A stretch of 64,000 nt of DNA from an uncultured Christensenellaceae bacterium. Lineage in GTDB: Bacteria; Bacillota; Clostridia; Christensenellales; UBA3700. Each line of letters starts with the position of its first letter. The stretch's first letter is position 1. The notes under the pieces were generated by a model. The model saw only the letters and a list, made by a program, of their open reading frames with translations, did not search any database and was not told where the DNA came from. This document shows positions 35,723-43,172 of this stretch, one piece after another. Both the position numbers and the translations under genes were made by a program. The DNA lies in contig CALWKW010000001.1 of NCBI GenBank assembly GCA_944381365.1, positions 62,001 to 126,000 of the forward strand. Direction: 5' to 3'.

Positions 35723-36790
35723 TTAATTTTCAGTATTTTCATCGTGATTTCTTAGCAATACTTTGCTTGCAGCTTTTCTTTTTATTTCATCACTTATTGC
35801 CGCATAATGCTTTTTGGTGGTATTTATATCTTTATGTCCAAGCACTTCGGCTACTACATATATATCATTTGTTTCTTTATACAAATTTGTGCCATAAGTA
35901 CTTCTCAATTTGTGTGGCGTAATATGTTTTAAAGGCGTGGTAATACTTGCATATTTTTTTACAAGATTTTGTACGGCTCTTACGGTAATTCGCTTGTTTT
36001 GCAATGAAAGGAAAAGAGCAGGTTCATTCTCGATATCTTTATTCTGATTTCTTTCTTCTATATAATCTGATAAAGCATTTGCTACTTCGTCAGAAAAATA
36101 TAAAATGGTTTGATTTCCGCCTTTTCTTGTGATTTTAAAGCCGTTTATATTAAAATCGATGTCATCTATATCGATGCCGACAAGCTCGCTTATTCTTATG
36201 CCTGTACCCAAAAACAAAGTGAGTATGGCAATATCCCTTTTTTTCGTCTTTTTTTGCAAAGCAAGCTGTTTTGGAGATAATCCGTTACCGGTCTCTACAT
36301 TATCCAGCAATTTGACCACTTCGTCTACTTCAAGTCTGATTATGGCTTTATCATGCAATTTAAGACTAAGCACTTTGGATGCCGGATCGGCAGGTATTCT
36401 GTCTTTGTTGTAATTGTACTTAAAAAATGATTTTATAGTAGCAAGTTTTCTTGCTTTGGTTTTTTCAGTATTGGTATATTCAATGCCGTCATGCGTAAAA
36501 GCCGTAAGAAAATTCAAAAACATTTCTATATGAAAAGTTTCTACTTTTTCTAGTTGTTCATAATCAAATTGTCTGATATCTTTGATATTTATAAATTCTG
36601 CACATTCTGTGGTGAGAAAATAAAAGAAAATCTTTAAATCCTGAGCATATCCCAATCGGGTAAGAATAGAAGTCCTGTTTTCGATACCGAGAAAATAGTC
36701 ATTGCAAATATAGGGCAATTCTTTGAGAAGTTGTCTTAATTTTATGGTATTTTCAAAGTTTCTTTGCTCAAAATAAGTTTTATCTGACAT
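35723..36790 (-). CDS. Tyrosine recombinase, Xer/phage-integrase family
   Basis: A 355-residue site-specific recombinase with an N-terminal SAM-like core-binding domain (about 15-135) and a catalytic domain with the full set R199 (GTGIRISEL), K223 (TRKGG), H293 and R296 (TPHKLRSTYG), H319 (VLGHK) and nucleophile Y329. It is about 50 residues longer than typical XerC/XerD. No other mobile-element gene is near, so a chromosomal role such as dimer resolution is more likely than a prophage integrase. It lies next to a 0.9 kb AT-rich region with a dif-like repeat, at the coding-strand switch. Predicted leaderless start. Confidence 0.88.
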   Translation of the reverse strand: MSDKTYFEQRNFENTIKLRQLLKELPYICNDYFLGIENRTSILTRLGYAQDLKIFFYFLTTECAEFINIKDIRQFDYEQLEKVETFHIEMFLNFLTAFTHDGIEYTNTEKTKARKLATIKSFFKYNYNKDRIPADPASKVLSLKLHDKAIIRLEVDEVVKLLDNVETGNGLSPKQLALQKKTKKRDIAILTLFLGTGIRISELVGIDIDDIDFNINGFKITRKGGNQTILYFSDEVANALSDYIEERNQNKDIENEPALFLSLQNKRITVRAVQNLVKKYASITTPLKHITPHKLRSTYGTNLYKETNDIYVVAEVLGHKDINTTKKHYAAISDEIKRKAASKVLLRNHDENTEN

Positions 36791-36796
36791 ATAAAT

Positions 36797-36825
36797 ATTA
36801 TATCATAAAATCTTTTATATTTCAA
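36797..36825 (-). promoter_or_regulatory. Promoter of the recombinase, leaderless arrangement
   Basis: On the - strand: TTGAAA (36825-36820), 17-base spacer, TATAAT (36802-36797, extended by TGA), exactly six bases, then ATG 36790. No Shine-Dalgarno site. Confidence 0.72.
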
Positions 36826-37256
36826 TTATTATTAGAAAATATATTCATATTATTTAAACTTATGTTCATATTTAATATGATGTATATTACATTTGACAGT
36901 GCATATATTTAGAAAATCTGATATTTGATAGTCATGAAATAATTAATATAAAATCTAAAATTTAATTATTTACAACTTATTGATCTTATTAATAAAGTGC
37001 AGCATAAGGATTTTAGAGTATTCAAATAATAATATGTATCAATAAATGAATTGGAAAAAATCTTTGTATTGAATATAATTGAATATCAAATATAATGTAG
37101 AAAAAATATAAAGTGAGATTAAAGTAAAATTATAAAAAATTTGAAAAATTTTTGAATTCGTAAAATTAAAGCCATTTAAATAAAAATAGATATAAGAAAA
37201 CGAAAGTCAATTATATAAGAACAAAATCGGCTAATTATAATAATTTTTATACAAAC

Positions 37257-37284
37257 TATTCGCAAAGCTATCGTTTTGCGAAGT
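37257..37284. other. Candidate Xer recombination (dif-like) site
   Basis: Perfect 8-bp arms TTCGCAAA (37259-37266) and TTTGCGAA (37275-37282). Taken as 28 bases it has the 11-6-11 layout of dif, and on the - strand it begins ACTTC, like Bacillus dif. It is the only GC-containing structured spot in the AT-rich region next to the recombinase gene. Overall identity to the Bacillus site is low, so this is an inference. Confidence 0.35.
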
Positions 37285-37520
37285 GATAAACAATGGTGCT
37301 CTTTAATAAAAATTTAGAAAATTCTGCCTGATTTTTGATTTTATGAAAAGAAGATGGATTAGGACAATTATGATATTTTTATTGTAGAGGTTAAAAAGGT
37401 ATCTATAAGTAAAGTATTTTGTATTTTCGGTATAACTATTTATTAAATCTCTTGATTCTAATTTTAAATTAAAAATCGTTTTACTTAATTTGAATTAGGA
37501 TAATTAAACAAAAATGATTT

Positions 37521-37548
37521 TGTTCATAAAATATAAAAAATATGAACA
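37521..37548. promoter_or_regulatory. 8-bp inverted repeat upstream of the PadR-type gene
   Basis: TGTTCATA (37521-37528) and TATGAACA (37541-37548), 12-base spacer, 138 bases before the PadR start; a possible operator for it. Confidence 0.35.
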
Positions 37549-37685
37549 CATGTTTAATAATACTCTGCTCTTTTGTTTTTATATTTGAAGATAGTTTTAA
37601 ATAAAGCTAATTTATAAAGTAATTTGTTGATTTTTTTATATTATTATTGTAAAATATAATTATTAATATAGGAGGGCTTGATAAA

Positions 37686-39350
37686 TTGGATAAAGATAAT
37701 TTTAATGCCAATGTGGACTTTGTTCGAGGACAAGCTGATATTATTGTTTTGTCTGCTCTTGCCGATAAAGACAAATACGGTCTTGAAATTCTCAACACTA
37801 TTCAGGAGCGAAGCAAAGGCACTTATACCCTCAAACAAGCTACTCTGTACAATAGTTTGAAAAGATTGGAAAAAAACGGATATGTCAAATCCTATGACGG
37901 AGATGTATCCAATGGTGCAAAAAGAGTTTATTACGGTCTTACGCCTCAAGGTCGAGAACATCTCAATAATGATAAGTCTTATTGGGAATTTTGCAATTTT
38001 TTGATGACAAATCTTGTCTCTAATAATGTTTTTGATCCCGAAACAGAGGAAAAACCTTTTGATCCGACTGAATTCAGACCTTTGACAAGAAGAAACAAGC
38101 CTGAACAAGAAAAAGAGAAAGAAGTAATTATCAAATATATCGAAGTTGTTCGTACTCCCGAGGAGATAGCTCAAAGAAACAGTCAGCAAAATGGCGATTC
38201 TCAGTACATAATCAGTGATAAGCCGATTGATAATAATGCTGTATTAAGAGAAGTAGACTCCCCTCAAATCATTGAGCATCAACCTGAAGAAGAAACTATT
38301 GATACTTCTTCGATTGAAGAAAATGACTTTAATACTCAAAATTTGCAAACTGAAGAAAATAAATCGGATTTTTCTGAAAACAATGCTTCTTTTAAGCAAT
38401 CTGCTCATGAAGAGTATGTGCAGCCTAGCTTTATTGAAGAAGATGGTGCTGAAGAATTAAATCAACAGGATTTTAATAATGTTCCAAATCTTTCTCAAGA
38501 TAATTTGGATAAAAACAATGAAATTCATGAAACCACTCCGGAATCAAATCAGCAAGACAATACTTCAGCTGCAAATACGGAAAGTGTCAACAATACTGAC
38601 ATAAATTCTGCAAATCAGTATCAACAACATATTGACTATCAGCAATATGCTATGCAGGAAAATAATGATATTCAATATCAACAACCTGTTCAGCAACAGC
38701 CTTCTCCACTATATCAATCAAACAATTATTTTGATGAAAACAATGAAGTCAATTATGTCACTTCATTTGCGGATTTGTTCAGAATAGAAGAAGATCAACC
38801 CAAAGAAGAACCCCCTGAATACGATTTTATGAGCATGAATGAAATGGTATTCAAGTTCCAAGCAAAAGGTGTCACGATAAAACCTTATAACAAGAAAAAC
38901 ACAATGGAGTTTTATATAAACAGATATTATTATTCAAACAAACTCCATCTACATACTGCTCTGATAATGTTTTTTATCGTAGCAATAGAAATAATCGCAG
39001 GACATTTTATCTGCAACAGGACAAATCCTATCAGTAATTATTGGTTGTTTTCTCTTATTGCGGTAGCAATATATCCTATTGTGAGAATTATTATGTATGC
39101 GATAGAGCCAAATAAAAAATCGCTGGCAAATTTCAATCCTAAATCAGCTCTATTGATATCGCTTTTGCCGGTAATTACACTGCCGATAGTAATAGCTCTT
39201 TTGGCTTTTGTTCAGTTTGGTGCAAATATCAATGACTATTCTTCAATGGAAAGAACAATTATATTGCCTTGTGTACTTCTGTTGAATATACCCTGTTATT
39301 TCTTCGTATTCGCACTAGAATATCGCACAAACAAATATCATATAAACTAA
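37686..39350 (+). CDS. PadR-type regulator fused to a four-helix membrane domain
   Basis: A 554-residue protein. Residues 15-95 are a PadR winged helix (YGLEILNTIQERSKGTYTL, TLYNSLKRLEKNGYVKSY, YYGLTPQGREHL). Residues 100-390 form an acidic, Asn/Gln-rich, low-complexity linker with QYQQ-type runs. Four membrane segments follow (about 424-443, 452-473, 488-512, 524-545). This suggests a DNA-binding domain tethered to the membrane. Start TTG 37686 follows GGAGGG with a 9-base spacing. The gene stands alone between an AT-rich region and a bidirectional terminator. Ligand and targets are unknown. Confidence 0.85.
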   Translation: MDKDNFNANVDFVRGQADIIVLSALADKDKYGLEILNTIQERSKGTYTLKQATLYNSLKRLEKNGYVKSYDGDVSNGAKRVYYGLTPQGREHLNNDKSYWEFCNFLMTNLVSNNVFDPETEEKPFDPTEFRPLTRRNKPEQEKEKEVIIKYIEVVRTPEEIAQRNSQQNGDSQYIISDKPIDNNAVLREVDSPQIIEHQPEEETIDTSSIEENDFNTQNLQTEENKSDFSENNASFKQSAHEEYVQPSFIEEDGAEELNQQDFNNVPNLSQDNLDKNNEIHETTPESNQQDNTSAANTESVNNTDINSANQYQQHIDYQQYAMQENNDIQYQQPVQQQPSPLYQSNNYFDENNEVNYVTSFADLFRIEEDQPKEEPPEYDFMSMNEMVFKFQAKGVTIKPYNKKNTMEFYINRYYYSNKLHLHTALIMFFIVAIEIIAGHFICNRTNPISNYWLFSLIAVAIYPIVRIIMYAIEPNKKSLANFNPKSALLISLLPVITLPIVIALLAFVQFGANINDYSSMERTIILPCVLLLNIPCYFFVFALEYRTNKYHIN

Positions 39351-39379
39351 AAATAAGAAGGCGATTGCCTTCTTATTTT
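39350..39379. terminator. Bidirectional terminator between PadR-type gene and TVP38 gene
   Basis: AAAATAAGAAGGC and GCCTTCTTATTTT arms (39350-39362, 39367-39379), GATT loop. It overlaps both stop regions and has A/T tracts for both directions. Confidence 0.85.
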
Positions 39380-40359
39380 ATATCGTCATTCAATCTCTTC
39401 TTATCATAAAAGCTTTTTGGTAAATCGGATTGAATATTTTTTTTGTTTTCTTTTTTCTTTAAAAATTTAGAAGTCAGTTTATTTGATATTTTTTCAAACA
39501 TATTCAATAGTTTATCTTCGATTGCGTGGCTGTATTTAAAAGCGATAATCACAACAATAAGACACAATGAAATAAGAGCTATCCAAATTGGTATTCCGTA
39601 TCCAGTAAGAGGTATTGAAGATATCCCCTTAAATGCCCCTTCCATGGCAAGAATGTTGAGTGGTCTTGAGATAAGCATAATTATAAAAAACTGAAAATAA
39701 GTCATATTTGTAAGACCTGCCGCTATGCACAATAAATCATCCGGAAACAAAGGAAAAATAAACATCATTGTCAGCACTATTTTATCCCTTCCCTTGCTTA
39801 AATGTTGGTATTTTTGATACATTTTGTCGCCCATAAGCCATACAAACAGCTTTATACCGTATTTTTTTCCCAAATAAAACGCTAAAAGTGAGCCTGCAAT
39901 TATTCCAATACAACTATACAAAAAAGTCTTCCATACACCGAACAGTGCTACACCCGCCATTGTTGTGATAGCTGTGGGTACAGGTATGAATGTGACTTGT
40001 AAAAATTGAATAACAATATATATCAATCCAGCAAAAGCACCGTATTTTGAGAGCAATGCTTGTATTTTTTGAGTACTATTGAATTTGGATATAAGATTAT
40101 ACTTTGTAATGATAAAATATATAATTCCGCAAAGCATAAGCAATACAGATATACACATCATCCATCTCATTAGCAATTTATAATTATAAATGACGCTAAT
40201 TAAACCTAAAAACAAAATAGGGATATTGAGTGCAAAAGCAAATATTTTTATATAAAAATTGACATCAAACAATCTTATAGTATACAAAAAAGCGATATTG
40301 TACACTATCAATGCCGATATTATTATGATAATTCCTATTACTCTTGTTTTTTTGCTCAT
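39373..40359 (-). CDS. TVP38/TMEM64 (DedA-like) membrane protein
   Basis: A 328-residue integral membrane protein with an N-terminal extra helical part (four segments, residues 5-115) before the VTT/SNARE-associated domain (about 115-270). Family blocks: FIPVPTAITTMAGVALFG and the glycine-rich GIIAGSLLAFYLGKKYG, plus the FPLFPDDLLCIAAGL re-entrant region. DedA-type proteins are linked to lipid flipping and envelope homeostasis; the exact role is unknown. The C-terminus is Lys-rich. ATG 40359 is preferred to an in-frame upstream codon because family similarity starts there; the only upstream signal is TATACT nine bases before it. Confidence 0.83.
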   Translation of the reverse strand: MSKKTRVIGIIIIISALIVYNIAFLYTIRLFDVNFYIKIFAFALNIPILFLGLISVIYNYKLLMRWMMCISVLLMLCGIIYFIITKYNLISKFNSTQKIQALLSKYGAFAGLIYIVIQFLQVTFIPVPTAITTMAGVALFGVWKTFLYSCIGIIAGSLLAFYLGKKYGIKLFVWLMGDKMYQKYQHLSKGRDKIVLTMMFIFPLFPDDLLCIAAGLTNMTYFQFFIIMLISRPLNILAMEGAFKGISSIPLTGYGIPIWIALISLCLIVVIIAFKYSHAIEDKLLNMFEKISNKLTSKFLKKKENKKNIQSDLPKSFYDKKRLNDDIK

Positions 40360-40401
40360 CTTATAAATAGTATAAGCATACTTTGGTGTAAAAATTACAA
40401 T

Positions 40402-40426
40402 AAAAAAAGGAGTTTTCACTCCTTTT
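40402..40426 (-). terminator. Terminator of rnhA
   Basis: AAAAGGAGT/ACTCCTTTT arms (40405-40413, 40418-40426) with a T run on the - strand side, three bases past the rnhA stop. Confidence 0.88.
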
Positions 40427-40429
40427 CGT

Positions 40430-40879
40430 TTATTGCATATTCTTTTTTACTCGTTTGATTTCATCAGTCGCCAATTTGTCACATCGGTTGTTGTATTCGT
40501 TGTCGGCATGTCCTTTTACTTTATTAAAAGATACTTTGTGTTTTTTTAATTGGATAAGCATAAGTTTCCACAAATCATCGTTTTTTACGGGACTCTTTCC
40601 TGCTGTTTTCCAATTATTGTTTGCCCAAAGCTCTACCCAGCCTTCTGTAAAAGCATTGCATACATAAGCCGAATCGCTATATACTTCTACTTCACAGGAT
40701 TCCTTCAATGCAGACAAACCTTGTATAATGGCAAACATTTCCATTCTGTTGTTTGTAGTATCCTTGTTGTAACCTACCAATTCTTTTTCATGTCCGTTGT
40801 AGATAAGAATAGCTGCCCAACCACCTATACCAGGATTGCCGGAACAAGCTCCATCTGTATATAATGTCACTTTTTTCAT
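40430..40879 (-). CDS. rnhA: Ribonuclease HI
   Basis: A 149-residue nuclease that cuts the RNA strand of RNA-DNA hybrids. Active-site carboxylates are visible in YTDGACSGNPG (Asp), NRMEMFAIIQGL (Glu), VYSDSAYV (Asp) and the C-terminal GHADNEYNNRCDKLA (His, Asp). No N-terminal hybrid-binding domain. ATG 40879 overlaps the proC stop (ATGA), and the GAGGAG site lies inside proC, so the two are coupled. Confidence 0.96.
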   Translation of the reverse strand: MKKVTLYTDGACSGNPGIGGWAAILIYNGHEKELVGYNKDTTNNRMEMFAIIQGLSALKESCEVEVYSDSAYVCNAFTEGWVELWANNNWKTAGKSPVKNDDLWKLMLIQLKKHKVSFNKVKGHADNEYNNRCDKLATDEIKRVKKNMQ

Positions 40880-41664
40880 GCTTTGCTCAACTCCTCGCTT
40901 CTTATGCGACATTTTTCAATACCGAGTTTTATGCTTTCGGACACTTGCTTTTCTTTAAAGGTATCGATAGCCTGAATTGTTGTACCGCCTTTTGAGCACA
41001 CTTTTTCTATAAGAGTATTGATATCTTCAGAAGAATTTTCGACCATTTTGCTTGCTCCGATCATTGTCTTTATCGTGAGCTCTTTGCTTTTTTGATAATC
41101 AAGTCCGCCCTTTACGCCTGCTTCAATCATAGATTGTATAAAATAATATACATAGGCAGGTCCGCTGCCGCTTATCGATGTGACGGCATTGAAGTATTTT
41201 TCTTCGACAAAGACTGTCTTCGATATTGTGCTGAATATGTCATTTATAAAGTCAACGCTTTCTTTGCTTGCTCCAAGGTAGGTAATGGCACTTACGCCTT
41301 CTTTAATCGAGCAAGGAGTGTTTGGCATAATTCTAATGATTTCTTTGCAATCGCTTGCAGTTTGGATAGTAGCCATATTTACGCCAGCCATAATAGAAAC
41401 CAGACATTTTGCCTTAGTATTTGCAAAAGTGTCGAGAATAGCTCTGAATATTTGAGGTTTGACTGCAATAATGACATATTCGCAAGAATTCAAAATAATT
41501 GAATTGTCATTGACAAAATCAATGCCCATATATTTTTCTTTGATGTTTGGTGTGGATATAAGAATTTGTTCTTTAGGCAAGAATTTGGACTCTAAAAGTC
41601 CGTTTATTATGGCTTTTGCCATATTTCCGCATCCGATAAAACCAAGTTTGTATTTATAATTCAT
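40876..41664 (-). CDS. proC: Pyrroline-5-carboxylate reductase
   Basis: A 262-residue NAD(P)H-dependent enzyme for the last step of proline synthesis. The Rossmann start is LGFIGCGNMAKAIINGLL; the C-terminal domain has SGSGPAYVYYFIQSMIEAGVK-type sequence (about 160-180) and the SKGGTTIQAIDTF block. GGAG six bases before ATG 41664 sets the start. Proline genes proA/proB are not in this window. Divergent from tRNA-Trp. Confidence 0.95.
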   Translation of the reverse strand: MNYKYKLGFIGCGNMAKAIINGLLESKFLPKEQILISTPNIKEKYMGIDFVNDNSIILNSCEYVIIAVKPQIFRAILDTFANTKAKCLVSIMAGVNMATIQTASDCKEIIRIMPNTPCSIKEGVSAITYLGASKESVDFINDIFSTISKTVFVEEKYFNAVTSISGSGPAYVYYFIQSMIEAGVKGGLDYQKSKELTIKTMIGASKMVENSSEDINTLIEKVCSKGGTTIQAIDTFKEKQVSESIKLGIEKCRIRSEELSKA

Positions 41665-41692
41665 AAATCGCTCCAAAATTATTGATAATTTG

Positions 41693-41721
41693 TTGACACT
41701 TCATAAAAGATTATATATAAT
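41693..41721 (+). promoter_or_regulatory. Promoter of tRNA-Trp
   Basis: Perfect consensus: TTGACA (41693-41698), 17 bases, TATAAT (41716-41721), 23 bases before the tRNA. Confidence 0.88.
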
Positions 41722-41744
41722 ATTTAAGAAGTTAATATGCTTTT

Positions 41745-41819
41745 AGGGGAGTGGCTCAACGGTAGAGTAGTGGTCTCCAAAACCATTGGTTGCGTGTTCG
41801 AATCGCGTCTCCCCTGCCA
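41745..41819 (+). tRNA. tRNA-Trp (CCA)
   Basis: Acceptor AGGGGAG/CTCCCCT with G discriminator and encoded CCA (41817-41819); anticodon loop CTCCAAA gives CCA. A single gene with its own promoter and terminator. Confidence 0.96.
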
Positions 41820-41848
41820 AGACTTGTTAAAAGACAAGTCTTTTTTTA
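41819..41848 (+). terminator. Terminator of tRNA-Trp
   Basis: GACTTGT/ACAAGTC arms (41821-41827, 41834-41840), TAAAAG loop, T7; the stem extends with flanking A-T pairs into the last base of the tRNA. Confidence 0.9.
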
Positions 41849-42008
41849 TTTGTTTAGTCATGTAAGTCGGATTCAACACGCAATGTTGTTTCATAAACAT
41901 TTGTTAGTGACGCTCACATTAGTTTACTTTTTAAAGATTGCCAATTTAAGATACTATCGCTTTAAAATAAATAGTCAATTTATTAAAAATAAAATTGTTT
42001 TTTTATCG

Positions 42009-43151
42009 TCAACTATTATTTTTTATTGTTATAGTATAGTTTTCTACAAACCCTTTAACCACATAATCATCTGAAGTCGAAGGATTTGTGATTGGAAAGT
42101 CTGTGGACATTAAATTACAGTTGCTGTTTATTGTGCTTTCTAAACTATCATAACTATGATATGGAAAGTTATCACATCTGCTTCTTATAAAATAATTATG
42201 CTCATAATACTCATTATATTGAACAGCTGTAACATAATTAGCTACCGCAAAACAAGTGTTGAATTTATATTCTTCAAAATCAACATTTTTGTCGACAGCT
42301 AAAAAAATTGCACTTTCATTAATAGATTGTCCAGAATAAATTTTGTTGTATTTGGAAGAAGGATGTAAAATTATCATTACCTTTCCAAGCAACTTGTCCA
42401 AAGTAGGCCATGAATCATTATTACGCATTTCCTCAAAATCTTTACTATCGCCTAGCATGTCATAAGGAGTAAATAATGAATCGCCGAAAATATTTTTGAT
42501 ACTTTCATCAAGTGCAATAAAGTCATTTAGACTCGGGCTTTTGCCCCAGATGGGAACAATCCACTCTTTGATCTCAAACAAAATAGTTATGGGCATATGG
42601 TTGGGATTATTTTGAGACCATAAAGCAATTTCCTTGAGTCCTAGAAGAAAATCTGCACAATTCGTAGCTGTATCTATGTATGGATGATGAGTTGTTTCCC
42701 AAAAACCATTTTTGTGCAACAATCCGTCCAACTCTAAAGATCTTATCCCTGAATTGAGTTGATCTGTTATACTTGCAAAACCATAATCATATGTATGAGG
42801 ATCTTCATCGGCAACCATCTCTACAATATTGTTCATAAAAGCACCTGTGCTTGTAGCCTTGGCTTTATATGAATTATGAGTGCCGATATACCTAGTATTA
42901 TTAAATTTATATTGATAAGCATCATTGATGTCAAAACTACAAAAATCCTGTTCATTTATCTTGACATACTCACCGCTATTATATTTGCTTTCTAATTGAT
43001 CAATATAATCTTTTTGTTGTTTTAAAAATTTGTTGTATTCAGAATGTAATACTCCTATAATACAACCGACTATCATAAAAAACAATAATATAACAATGGT
43101 TATAGAGATAATTATTGATGCTAAAATCTTTTTTTTGCGTACTTTTTCCAT
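42009..43151 (-). CDS. PI-PLC-like phosphodiesterase, membrane-anchored
   Basis: A 380-residue protein with one N-terminal membrane anchor (about 9-32) and an extracellular domain of the Ca2+-dependent phosphatidylinositol phospholipase C family. Seen motifs: catalytic His in GTHNSYK (H92), metal/catalytic ELD in SLELDG (E140, D142), TTHHPYID (H155/H156) and LWSQNNPNHMPITILFEIKEW (E193). The substrate could be a phospholipid or another phosphodiester; host-lipid use is only a guess. It lies 21 bases after purB without a Shine-Dalgarno site or promoter, so its expression is unclear, possibly by read-through and reinitiation. It is adjacent to tRNA-Trp, a common insertion spot. Confidence 0.8.
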   Translation of the reverse strand: MEKVRKKKILASIIISITIVILLFFMIVGCIIGVLHSEYNKFLKQQKDYIDQLESKYNSGEYVKINEQDFCSFDINDAYQYKFNNTRYIGTHNSYKAKATSTGAFMNNIVEMVADEDPHTYDYGFASITDQLNSGIRSLELDGLLHKNGFWETTHHPYIDTATNCADFLLGLKEIALWSQNNPNHMPITILFEIKEWIVPIWGKSPSLNDFIALDESIKNIFGDSLFTPYDMLGDSKDFEEMRNNDSWPTLDKLLGKVMIILHPSSKYNKIYSGQSINESAIFLAVDKNVDFEEYKFNTCFAVANYVTAVQYNEYYEHNYFIRSRCDNFPYHSYDSLESTINSNCNLMSTDFPITNPSTSDDYVVKGFVENYTITIKNNS

Positions 43152-43172
43152 AATGTCGGCTTAGTTGTTTGA

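Larger units (their letters stand above)
36826..37685. other. 860-bp AT-rich intergenic region
   Basis: The longest gene-free stretch of the window, by eye over 80% A+T. It contains a dif-like inverted repeat (37257-37284), an 8-bp inverted repeat TGTTCATA/TATGAACA (37521-37548), a smaller TCATAT-TTA-ATATGA (36866-36880) and TATAAT at 37655-37660 before the PadR gene. I see no tRNA, rRNA or long frame, and no DnaA-box cluster. Confidence 0.7.

Noticed and set aside
35723..36790. Prophage or integrative element carrying the recombinase
   Set aside because: No excisionase, phage or conjugation genes, no tRNA target next to it and no direct repeats seen. A chromosomal Xer role fits better.
36826..37685. 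Replication origin in the AT-rich region
   Set aside because: No DnaA-box cluster (TTATCCACA) and no dnaA, dnaN or rpmH nearby. The gene polarity converges here rather than diverges.
37686..39350. PadR and membrane parts as two genes fused by a sequencing error
   Set aside because: The frame is continuous over the low-complexity linker, with no internal Shine-Dalgarno site before the membrane part. Kept as one gene.
40360..40380. TATACT nine bases before the TVP38 ATG as a leaderless promoter
   Set aside because: Spacing would give a 3-base leader, and the -35 match is poor or 20 bases away. Not counted in the leaderless set.
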